A DNA stretch of 64,000 bases. Origin: Prorocentrum cordatum (Eukaryota > Sar > Dinophyceae > Prorocentrales > Prorocentraceae). The position numbers were made by a program, and so were the translations under genes. The number at the start of each line of letters is the position of its first letter. Within the stretch, counting starts at the first letter, position 1. Under the pieces are notes generated by a model, which worked only from the letters and a program-made list of their open reading frames with translations, ran no database searches and was not told the origin of the DNA. The DNA lies in contig CAUYUJ010008624.1 of the NCBI GenBank assembly GCA_963575745.1, positions 411,570 through 475,569 on the forward strand, written 5' to 3'. Positions 53,781 to 62,451 of this stretch are shown one piece after another.

Positions 53781-54004
53781 GAGGTGAATCACCCTTTTGG
53801 CATCAGGTTTCGAGCTTTGGCAACCCGCGCAGGGCGCGCGCAGGGCACTCGCCGGTCGCCCGTGGGCGCACGCCCGTCGCCCCTCCCGTGCCGTCTGGGG
53901 GCCCCCGCGTCGCAGTTTGTTGGGCTCGGCTTGAATGCTCGCCAGGGTCGGGTTTGGGAGGAGTCAACTCGGCAGCAAGTGTCAGTGTCGATGAACCGAC
54001 GCCC

Positions 54005-54720
54005 GTCCCCGTCCCCATCCAGACCCCCACCATCTCGGCACCCCAGTTGAGGATATACCATGAGATATCCCTCGCAGCCCGAAGGAAACGGCCCACATCC
54101 CTAGCTGGGGAGGGTAAATCAATCAGTGGGGCCCAGGCCAGGCTGGTGGGGATGGGGATCGGTTAAACGATGCCCAATTCGGCAGCAAATCACGGGAACC
54201 TCCTCGCCCCTGCCCCTGCCACTACCCTGCCCCTGTCTGTCGGTCGCAAATCGTGGGAGCCTTGTACATCTAGTGGCCTTCGGCCCATCCGCGACCGTGC
54301 CGCTTGGACCGCCTTCGGGCCCTTTGGGAGCCCTCCTGGCCCGTCTTGGGGTCCTCTTGGCCCCGACAGAGTCAAGCGACAAGCCGCGCCAAGCCCCGGA
54401 AGATTCGGCCATTAGGGCTCTGGGCCCCCTTACCAAGATTCCTCAGGAGTGAGGACTGAGGCTCAGTAGATTGGGAATAGGACCCGATGACACGCCCACT
54501 CCGTGCCCAGCGGCTCTGCGGCGGACCCTCTCAGTTCCGTCTTCAGAGCGCACCAGCGCCGACTAGCGTGGGGTAAGCGATGGGATAGCGCCGAGTTAGC
54601 GTCGAGCAGCGTCAATTTGCGTCGATGTAGCGTCGATTAGCGCCGATTCGCCAGAGCCGACAAGATGTATGGGAGGCTCCCAAGAGTTGCCACCGAAGAG
54701 TCAAGGGACGGTCTCCGAGA
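54005..54720. repeat. Dispersed repeat R, copy 2
   Basis: Matches parts of 13770-13910 and 14497-14700. Shared words include CCAGACCCCCACCATCTC, TGGGGCCCAGGCCA, TTCGGCAGCAAATC, TTCCGTCTTCAGAGCGCACC and ATGGGAGGCTCCCA. It lacks the introner-like element and exon-like duplication present in copy 1. Confidence 0.6.
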
Positions 54721-55215
54721 GTTCGGCTGGACTGGACAAGCGTGCTCTCGTCTCAGACTCAGAGGCGGGCGTGCCCACGTCCGTAGCATATTTCTCAGTG
54801 CGACCGACCGCACCCCGCCTCTTCTGGACAGCCCTCGAAAGTCTCTGTGAATTCCACCCCGCCTCCCCTTGTTCACGTGCCTTCCAGGACGGTCTGCAGA
54901 GGATTCCTAGACGGTCACGAGGCATCACGATTACCAGGCCCTGAAGTACATCCCCAGACCGTCTTTCTCCTTGTGTATAGTAAAGTGTTCTTCGATGGAT
55001 CCAATTGAATAATGTTTCGGGTGTGCGATAGTTTCGTGGATCCACTTTCTGCACTTGACGGATCTAATTTCCAGTGCGTGAGAAAGCAATGTAATCATTT
55101 ATGTCGCTTGAACATTATAATGTATACATTGATAATGATGCATAACACCCTAAGCCCAGGAACATGGGATCCGCGGGGCAATGCACGCGAAGCATAATGA
55201 TATGATTGTACGGGG
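54720..55215. other. Unassigned unique sequence
   Basis: Two short open frames on opposite strands near 54669-55054, with no motif. The right part is less GC-rich. Nothing further recognised. Confidence 0.35.
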
Positions 55216-55216
55216 A

Positions 55217-55263
55217 TCGGGCTTCCTCTCATCGTCATCATCAGCATCACCACCACCACCATC

Positions 55264-55295
<32 letters not shown>

Positions 55296-55361
55296 CATCA
55301 TCGTCATCATCATCATCGTCAGCAGCAGCTTTTTCATCACCATCATCAGCACTATCATCAG

Positions 55362-55435
<74 letters not shown>
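55217..55435. repeat. (CAT)n microsatellite
   Basis: CAT/CAC/CAG array, pure CAT from about 55365. It ends exactly where the spliced-leader relic begins. Poly-H, poly-S, poly-M and poly-D frames are artefacts. Confidence 0.95.
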
Positions 55436-55438
<3 letters not shown>

Positions 55439-55472
55439 GTTGCCATTTTGGATCAAGTCATTTTGGCTCAAG
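55436..55472 (+). promoter_or_regulatory. Tandem spliced-leader relics (DinoSL)
   Basis: Bases 55436-55457 match the 22-nt dinoflagellate spliced leader at 20 of 22 positions (differences at leader positions 6 and 17). Directly after it, 55459-55472 (CATTTTGGCTCAAG) matches leader positions 9-22 exactly; with 55458 the second relic is 15 nt long. A complete leader followed by a 15-nt leader tail is expected when an integrated relic's internal TAG is used as the acceptor in a new round of trans-splicing and the mRNA is again reverse transcribed and inserted. Confidence 0.9.
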
Positions 55473-55545
55473 CGGCAGTGGTGTGCCGCAGTTTTCTGTT
55501 CGTTATCCTACTCGACAGACACTGCGATTGTTTATCAATGCGAAG

Positions 55546-56135
55546 ATGGATCAGTTTCTCGCGCGGATGTGTGAAGTAGTGATCAGCGTTCGTCATCATG
55601 GCAATGTGCTTGCCACGCTGACCACGGATGTGCAGGGAGTATGGAAGGATATGCAAGCGAAGTTCGATGAGCAGGACAGGAGGTCCGGAGACATGCAGGA
55701 ACATATCTCCGCGTTTTGTTTGTAGCGGCCTGGTACTGATGAAATGGACGCTGACATGGTTGATGCGGGGCTCAACCTTGACTTCGTCGCTTCTTTGGAT
55801 GCCGATCAGTATGCCAAACTTGAAATGTTTGTCGAAGAACTGAAGACCACCATCGCCAGTATCTCGCAAGCGTCTTCGGTCATTTTGTCTTCGGTCAGGA
55901 ACTTTCCGTGTCAAACGAATGGTACTCAATAGCCGTTCTCGGGAGTGGCCTGAAGGAAACCGCCGCAAAGTTTGGGTCCGCGGCTTTCTTGTGAAGTTGA
56001 TGGCCTCCGCTTTAGACAAGCACTTCGCGTCTCTGAAGCTGATGCTTTCGCCGTCCTTCCGCGACAAGTGCCAGGCGGTAACCAAGAGCTGTAAGCGCGC
56101 GTACAGTCGGGTTCCAGTAGTAGGTCGGCCCTGCG
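55546..56135 (+). pseudogene. Retroposed gene 5' part, unknown family, downstream of spliced-leader relics
   Basis: The first in-frame ATG lies 73 nt after the relic leader. The frame reads MDQFLARMCEVVISVRHHGN, TDVQGVWKDMQAKFDEQDRR and HISAFCL to a TAG at 55723-55725. It then stays open in the same frame (MDADMVDAGLNLDFVASLDA, YAKLEMFVEELKTTIASISQ). Near 55890 the coding character passes to another frame (REWPEGNRRKVWVRGFLVKL, DKHFASLKLMLSPSFRDKCQ). The TAG and frameshift make it a pseudogene unless bases are misread. Composition is balanced and unlike the GC-rich spurious frames. A possible 3' part lies at 61589-62123. No known domain identified. Confidence 0.5.
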
Positions 56136-56139
56136 AAAT

Positions 56140-56575
56140 CAAGGGTACTCTTGTGTCCTGTGCATCGCGCGTCGTGTCCTCTGCGGCCGAAGGGCAGGGT
56201 ACCCTTGCGTCCTGTGGTTTCCGCGGGTGTCGGTGGCATGGCCCGCGGCGGTCTGAGCGCGTCGCGCCGGCGGGAGGTCGCGGCCCCTGTCTAGGGCACC
56301 CTGGCGTCCCCTCGGATTTGGGGGCTCATGTGGCTTCAAGGTATGATTATGGTTTCAGCGCCGCGCCGCTGGCGCCGCGGCGAAGGGTCTATCTGCGATG
56401 TCCTCTGAGTTCGGGCGCGCCGCTTGTGAACCAACGACGCGTTGATTCGAGGTCGCCCCCTCGCAGCAGGGTGCCCTTGTGTCCTGTACTTGCGCTGCCC
56501 TGCAAGTTCATTCATCGTCGCATTCGGGGAGAGGTCGCGGGGCGCGCAGAGGGTACCCAGCCGTACTGTACATTG
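56140..56575. repeat. Dispersed AGGGTACCCTTGTGTCCTGT repeats
   Basis: Near-copies of this 20-mer occur at about 56147, 56197, 56296 and 56468, with a partial copy at 56561. Two more occur at about 61397 and 61479, on the far side of the satellite block. Confidence 0.6.
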
Positions 56576-56584
56576 GTTTCCTTG

Positions 56585-56765
56585 TTGCAGAGCTTCTGCA
56601 GAGCCTCTGAAGAGCTTTTGAAGAGCCTCTGCCGAGCTGCAGAGCCTCTGCGGAGCCTCCGAAGAGCCTCTGAAGATCCTCTGAACAGGCTCTGAACAAC
56701 CTCTGAAGAGCCTCCGCAGAGCCTCTGAAGAGCCTCTGCAGAGCCCCTTGTGGAGCCTACGCGCA
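56585..56765. repeat. GAGCCTCTGAA minisatellite
   Basis: AGAGCCTCTGAAGAGCCTC-type words with a period of 12-15 bp for about 180 bases. Confidence 0.85.
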
Positions 56766-56825
56766 GCCGCTGAAGAGCTTCCCCTGGTCGTGTCTCCTGG
56801 CGACAGGTCGCCAGAGGGCACGATC

Positions 56826-59810
56826 ATAGATTTGCGGTTGGTATAGCCGCTTGTTGCATCCAGAGGATGAAATTTTACATTGGGTTTTCGCTATTGGGTT
56901 TGCGAAGTAACATTGCCGTGCTTGTATACAAAACGCATAGCACATGCATCCACCGCGCGCGCGTGAGCGCGCGAACGGGTGACCATGGTCACCCGCTGGC
57001 GTGCGCGAGCGCGCTCCGTGGATGTGTTTGTATACGTTTCCATGTGTTTGTGGTTAATATAACCGCCTGTCGCGTCCAGAGAATGAAATGTTACATTGGG
57101 TTTTCGCCATTGGGTTTCTGAAGTAACATTGGCGTGCTTGTATACAAAACGCATCCTACATATATCTAGTGCGCACGTGCGAGCGCGCGAGCGGGTGACC
57201 GTGGTCACCCGCTGGCGTGCGCGAGTGCGTTTGGTGGATGTGATTGCATGCGGTTCCCTATATATATATATATATGTATGTATGTATATATATATATATA
57301 TATATATATAGATATCTATGTATATGGCTACCATGTATATATATATATACATATGTGGTTGGTATAACCGCTGGTTGCGTCGAGATAATGAAAATTTAAA
57401 TTGGGTTTTCGCTTGTGGGTTTCCAAAGTAACATTGCCATGCTTGTACACACAACGCATGCTACGTACATCTAGTGCACAGGTGCGAGCGCGCGAGCGGG
57501 TGACCGCGGCCACCCGCTGGAGTGCGCGAGCGCGCCGGGTGGATGTGATTATATACGGTTCCATACATTCGCGATGGGTATAGCCGCTTGTTGCGTGCAG
57601 AGAATGAAATTTTACATGGGGTATTCGCTATTGGGTTTCCGAAGTAAGATTGCCATGCTTGTATACAACTCACATGGTACATGCATCCATCGCCCTCGCG
57701 TGAGCCCGCGAGCGGTTGACCATGGTCACCCGCTGGCGTGCGCGAGCGCGCTCGGTGGATGTGATTATAGACGGCCCCGTATGTTCGCGATTGATATAGC
57801 CGCTTGTTGCGTCCAGAGAATGAAATTTTACATTGGGTTTTCGCAATTGGGTTTCCAAAGTAACATTGCCGTGCATGTATACAACATACATAAAACATGC
57901 ATCCATCGCGCGCGTGTGAGCGCGCGAGCGGGTGACCATGGTCACCCGCTGGCGTGCGCGAGCGCGCTCGGTGGATGTGCTGTTCTACGCTTCCGCACAT
58001 TCATGATTGATACAGCCGCCTGTTGCGCCCAGAGAATGACATTTTACATTGGGTTTTCGCCATTGGGTTTCCGAAGTAACATCGGCGTGCTCGCATACAA
58101 AACGCATGCTGCATCCATCCGTCTCGCACGCGCGCGAGCCCGCGAGCGGACGGCCATGGTCACCCGCTGGCGTGCGCGAGCTCGTTCGGTGGATGCGTTT
58201 GCATACGCTTCCATATAGTTGTGATTGACATAGCCGTTTGTTGCGTACAGAGCTGAAACTTTACATTGGGTTTTCGCCATTGGGCTTCCGAAGTAACATC
58301 GGCGCGCTTTCATATATAACGCATGCTACATGCATCCATCGCGCGCGCGAGCGCGCGAGCGGGTGGCCGTGGTCACCCACTGGCGCGCGCGAGCGCGCTC
58401 GGTGGATGTGATTGCATGCGGTTCCAGATATTTGCGGCTGGCATAGCCGCTTGTTGCGTCGAACGAATGAAATATTACATTGGGTTTTCGCCATGGGGGT
58501 TCCGAAGTATCACCATGTTTGCATGCAAAACGCATGCTACATGCATCCATCGCGCGCGCGTGAGCGCGCGAGCGGGTGGCCGTGGTCACCCGCTGGCGTG
58601 CGCGAGCGCGCTCCGTGGATGCGATTGTAGAGGGCTCCATTTATTCGAGAATGATATAGCCGCTTGTTGCGTCCAGAGAATGAAATTTTACATTGGGTTT
58701 TCGCCATTAGGTTTCCGGAGTAACATTGCGATGCTTGTATACAAAACGGACGCTGCATGCATCCATCGCGCGCGCGCCTGCGCGCGCGAGCGGGTGACCG
58801 TGGTCGCCCGCTGGCGTGCGCGAGCGCGCTCGGTGGATGTGTTTGTCTACGCTTCCGTACATTCATGCTTGATATCGCCGCTTGTTGCGTCTAGAGAATG
58901 ATTTTTTACATTGGGTTTTCGCCATTTGGTTTCCGAAGTAACATTGGCCTGCGCGAGTACAAAACGCATGCTACATTCATCCATTTCGCGCGCGTGAGCC
59001 CGCGAGCGGGCGACCATGGTCACCCACTGGCGTGCGCGAGCTCGTTCGGTGGATGCGTTTGTATACGCTTCCATCTAGTTGTGATTGATATAGCCGTTTG
59101 TTGCGTCCGGAGCTGAAATTTTACATTGGGTTTTCGCCGTTGGGCTTCCGAAGTAACATCGGCGCGCTTGCATATATAACGCATACTACATGCATCCATC
59201 GCGCGCGCGTGAACGCGCGAGCGGGTGACCGTGGTCACCCACTGGCGTGCGCGAGCGCGCTCGGTGGATGCGATTGTATGCGGTTCCATATATTTGTGGT
59301 TGGTATAGCCGCTTGTTGCGTCGAACGAATGAAATATTTCATTGGGTTTTCGCCAGTGGGGTTCCGAAGTAACACCACGCTTGTTCCGAAGTCACCCGCT
59401 GGCGTGCGCGAGCGCGCTCGGTGGATGTGATTATAGACGGTCCCGTATGTTTGTGATTGATATAGCCGCTTGTTGCATCCAGATTTTTTTTGGTTACATT
59501 GGGTTTTCGCCATTGGGTTTCCGAAGTAACATTGCCGTGCTTGTATGCAAAATACATAAAACATGCATCCATCTCGCACACGCGAGCCCGCGAGCGGGTG
59601 ACCATGGTCACCCGCTGGCGTGCGCGAGCGCGTTCGGTGGATGCGTTTGTATACGCTTCCATACATTCGCGATTGATATAGCCGCTTGTTGCGCCCAGAG
59701 AATGAAATTTTACATTGGGTTTTCGCCATTGGGTTTCCGAAATAACATTGCAGTGCTTGTATACAAAATACATACTACATACATCGAACACGCGCGTGTG
59801 AGCCTGCGAA
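56826..59810. repeat. 216-bp satellite, about 14 units
   Basis: CCGCTTGTTGCGTCCAGAGA-type unit starts lie at 56847, 57063, 57368, 57584, 57800, 58016, 58234, 58446, 58660, 58878, 59094, 59309, 59466 and 59682. Most steps are 212-218 bp; the exact value 216 recurs six times. One 305-bp step carries a TATATA expansion (57261-57350) and one 157-bp step a deletion. Each unit has a conserved AT-richer half (TTTTACATTGGGTTTTCGCC) and a GC-rich half centred on the palindrome AGCGGGTGACCATGGTCACCCGCT (for example 57927-57950), flanked by GCGCGCGAG/CGCGAGCGCGC. Because 216 is 72 codons, long frames persist on both strands. Confidence 0.95.
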
Positions 59811-59849
59811 CGTCGTCGTCGTCGTCGTCGTCGTGCTCCTCCCCTTCGG

Positions 59850-60380
59850 TTCCCTCCCCAACCCGTCGACGGCGCGGGCACCGCCTCCGCGGCGCCTCCC
59901 CCTTGGTCCCTGCGGAGAGCCCCAGCCGGATCTCCCCCGAGAGTTTCGCTTTGAAAAAAGAGCCACCTTCAACCTCATTCGTTCCTCCCTTTCTGCCCCC
60001 CCCACGCCCCTAGAGGCCCTGGGCCCCGCCTCGCACGGCGCCCCCCCCTGGGTCCCTCCAGAGAGCCCCAGGTGAGTCTCACGCGAGAGCTTCGTTTTGA
60101 AAAAGAAACGCCCTAAACCTCATCCGCTCCTCCCCCTCTGGCCCCCCCCCAGCCCCCTCAGGCCCTGGGCCCCGCCTCGCACCGCGCCTCCCCGTGGGTC
60201 GTCCAGACAGCCACGGGTGAGTCTCACGCGAGAGTTTCGTTTTGAAAAAAAAACGCCCTCAACCTTCCGCTCCCTCTTCTCTGGTTCCCCCCCAGCCCCT
60301 AGAGGCCCCGGGCCCCGGCTCGCACGGCGCCTCCCCCTGGGTTTCTCCAGAGAGCCCCAGGTGAGTCTCATGCGAAAGGA
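59850..60380. repeat. 145-bp tandem modules with splice-site-like borders
   Basis: GAG(T/C)TTCG(T/C)TTTGAAAAA recurs at 59941, 60087 and 60232 (146 and 145 bp), and a partial unit ends near 60380. In the second and third units a C-rich run ending CCCCCCCAG is followed by about 65 bases and then AGCC(C)C(A)GGTGAGTCTC, like acceptor, small exon and donor. The first unit has the donor mutated. Confidence 0.8.
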
Positions 60381-60404
60381 GCCACTCGAATTTCTGTCGC
60401 CCCT

Positions 60405-60560
60405 GGGGAGGCCCAGCGGCGCTTCCAAGACGGCCCGACAGCGGTCAAACGGCAAATCGCCAAGACGGCCCTAAGATCTGCCAAGACGACGGCACCAAAA
60501 CAGCTGGCGGCCCAGCAGCGCTTCCAAGGCGGCCCAACGGCCGAAGGCTCAAAGGCTTGC
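60405..60560. repeat. Imperfect duplication GCCCAGC(G/A)GCGCTTCCAAG
   Basis: Two related segments begin near 60410 and 60508, each with GCGCTTCCAAG(A/G)CGGCCC. This GC-rich linker lies between the 145-bp modules and the CTC array. Confidence 0.55.
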
Positions 60561-60714
60561 GTCACAAAAGCATGGTAATTACGGATGAGAAAAGGGAGCG
60601 AAAACGCAAAGCGCATATGCAACAACGACTGCAACAATCAAGATCCAGATTCTACCTTTTCCTCGGCGCAGTCGCCCTCCAGAGGGCCTTCAGAGAAGGC
60701 ACGTATCAGACAAG

Positions 60715-60985
60715 AGCCTCTCCTCCTCCTCCAGCTCCTCCTCCCCCCTCCCCCTGTGTTCCTCCTCCGCCTGTTCCTCCTGCTGCTCCTCCTCCTCCTC
60801 CTCCTCCTCCTCCTACCTCGTCCTCCCTCCTCCTCCTCCTCCTCCTCCTCCTCCTCTCTTCTCCTCCTCCTCCTCGTCTCCTCATCCTCCTCCTCCTACC
60901 TCGTCCTCCCCCCTCCCTCCTCCTCCTCCTCCTCCTCCTCCTCCTCCTCCTCCTCGTCCTCGTCCTCCCCCTCCCTCCTTGTCAT
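60715..60985. repeat. (CTC)n array
   Basis: About 270 bases of CTC with CTG, CCTCGT and CATCCTC interruptions. Confidence 0.92.
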
Positions 60986-61009
60986 CGGACACGACAGGTC
61001 CGCAGGTCC

Positions 61010-61335
61010 TCTGGTCGTGTCCCCTGGCGACAGGTCGCTCTCCCGCGGGAGGGTGGTCTGCGCGTCCTTTCGTTTGCGACGTCCGCGGCCGCGCCCTGGT
61101 TCTCTCGTCCTCCGCCATGGCGACAGGTCGCTCTGCCGCGGGAGGGTGCTCTCCGCGTCCTCTCGATTGCGACGTCCGTGGCCGCGCCCAGGTCCTCTGG
61201 TCCTGTCCCCTGGCGACAGGTCGCTCTCCTGCGGGAGGGTGGTCTGCGCGCCCTCTCGTTTGCGACGTCCGCGGTCGCGCCCTGGTTCTCTCGTCCTCTG
61301 CCATGGCGACAGGTCGCGCGATCGCCCCCGAAGGC
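61010..61335. repeat. 93-bp minisatellite
   Basis: GGCGACAGGTCG occurs at 61026, 61119, 61212 and 61305, exactly 93 bp (31 codons) apart, and the units are closely similar. A single copy of the unit start (GGCGACAGGTCGC) lies at about 56805, on the other side of the satellite block. Confidence 0.92.
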
Positions 61336-61588
61336 GGGTAGGCGCGGGCGACACGCCACGCAAGATTTCTCACGCGGCGAGCGGCGCGGCCTGTCGGATA
61401 CCCTTGGCGTCCTGTCTGGCGTGCGCCGCCCGTCGCGGGGTTGCGGGTCGGCCGCGGGTAACCGCGGTCGCGGCCTCGGCAGGGTACCCTTGTGTCGTAT
61501 GGTTTTGGAGGCCATGTTGCCGTCGGAAGAGTCTTGTGTCCTGTCGCGCGTCCTGTGCGCAATAACCCGCCTGTATTTGACTCAGTTT

Positions 61589-62123
61589 GAGGACGAAATG
61601 GACACCAAGAGCGTGCTCATTCAGCTTCGTGCGTTGGAGTTGGAATGGGGCGACGCTGCAGGCTTCCGTTATCGTCTGCGGGTTGGTACGGACGCGCCGA
61701 TCGACATCCGCAAGAAGGGCTGGGTTTTGGGACAGGTCGGCAGCACGTGGAAAGCTGCATGGCTCGCGCACGTTCTCTTAAGATGCTCAGCTTCGGTGCA
61801 ACAAGTACATGGGCTTGCTCTTCGTCGTGAACGGGGACTTGGTCGCCGAACTAGTTGAGCTCAAGGCCGGTCTCGAGAAGGAGAAGCCACATGTGGAGCC
61901 TAACTGCGTAATTTTGAAGCAGCGCGGCCCGACCGACGAGGAGATCGAACGGCTGCCCGAATTCGCGACTGCCGCGATGCGGCGCGCGTATCGGCCGGCG
62001 CCGAGCAAGTATCTGAGAGCGGGCACCATGAATTCAACATGTGTCATCGTCGCGCCTTGCAACCGGATTAGGGGACCATGTTTCTGCGCGCTCTGTCTTG
62101 CCTCGCGTCTCTGGGATTGCTGA
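61589..62123 (+). pseudogene. Coding region of unknown family; possible 3' part of the gene at 55546
   Basis: A good acceptor (CTGTATTTGACTCAG, ending 61588) is followed by FEDEMDTKSVLIQLRALELE, FRYRLRVGTDAPIDIRKKGW and GSTWKAAWLAHVLLR. Near 61780-61805 the reading passes to another frame: MGLLFVVNGDLVAELVELKA, EKEKPHVEPNCVILKQRGPT and DEEIERLPEFATAAMRRAYR. The charge and residue balance are those of a real protein. The frameshift suggests decay or a missed small intron. I do not recognise the family. Orientation, composition and the shared AGGGTACCC repeats suggest a link to 55546-56135, but this is inference. Confidence 0.45.
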
Positions 62124-62450
62124 TGATATCCCTGGGCTTGTCCATCCGGTTCCTGCTCCTGGGGGGAGTGGGCCCGATCCAGCTGAGCGGCAGCGCCCAT
62201 TCTGTATCGCGGGAGCATTGGGCCTAGCTACCCGGGGCACGCGTTTTTTCTTCCACTCTCCGGAGGTGTCCACGGCGACCACCAGCGGCAGCAGAAGAAA
62301 CGTCGCAATTTCAAGCGTCTCAGTCAGAAGTAACAACCTGTAAACCTACGGGATCCAGGAAGACATTGCGTCTCTCGGGCGTGTTCCGAGGTGCGGTCGC
62401 TGCGTTTCCTTTTGCTCATCCTTTGTTGATGGCTGCTTTCCTATCTCTAT
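62124..62450. other. Unassigned stretch before LINE copy 3
   Basis: No motif recognised. A pyrimidine-rich run ending TTTTTCCCGCAG (62458-62469) resembles a splice acceptor just before the LINE similarity. Confidence 0.3.
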
Positions 62451-62451
62451 C

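Noticed and set aside
55095-55436. Poly-M, poly-D, poly-H and poly-S frames
   Set aside because: These are the possible readings of the (CAT)n microsatellite.
57574-58218. 214-codon frame as a repeat protein
   Set aside because: It spans three 216-bp satellite units; frames on the opposite strand are also open, so the period length rather than coding explains it.
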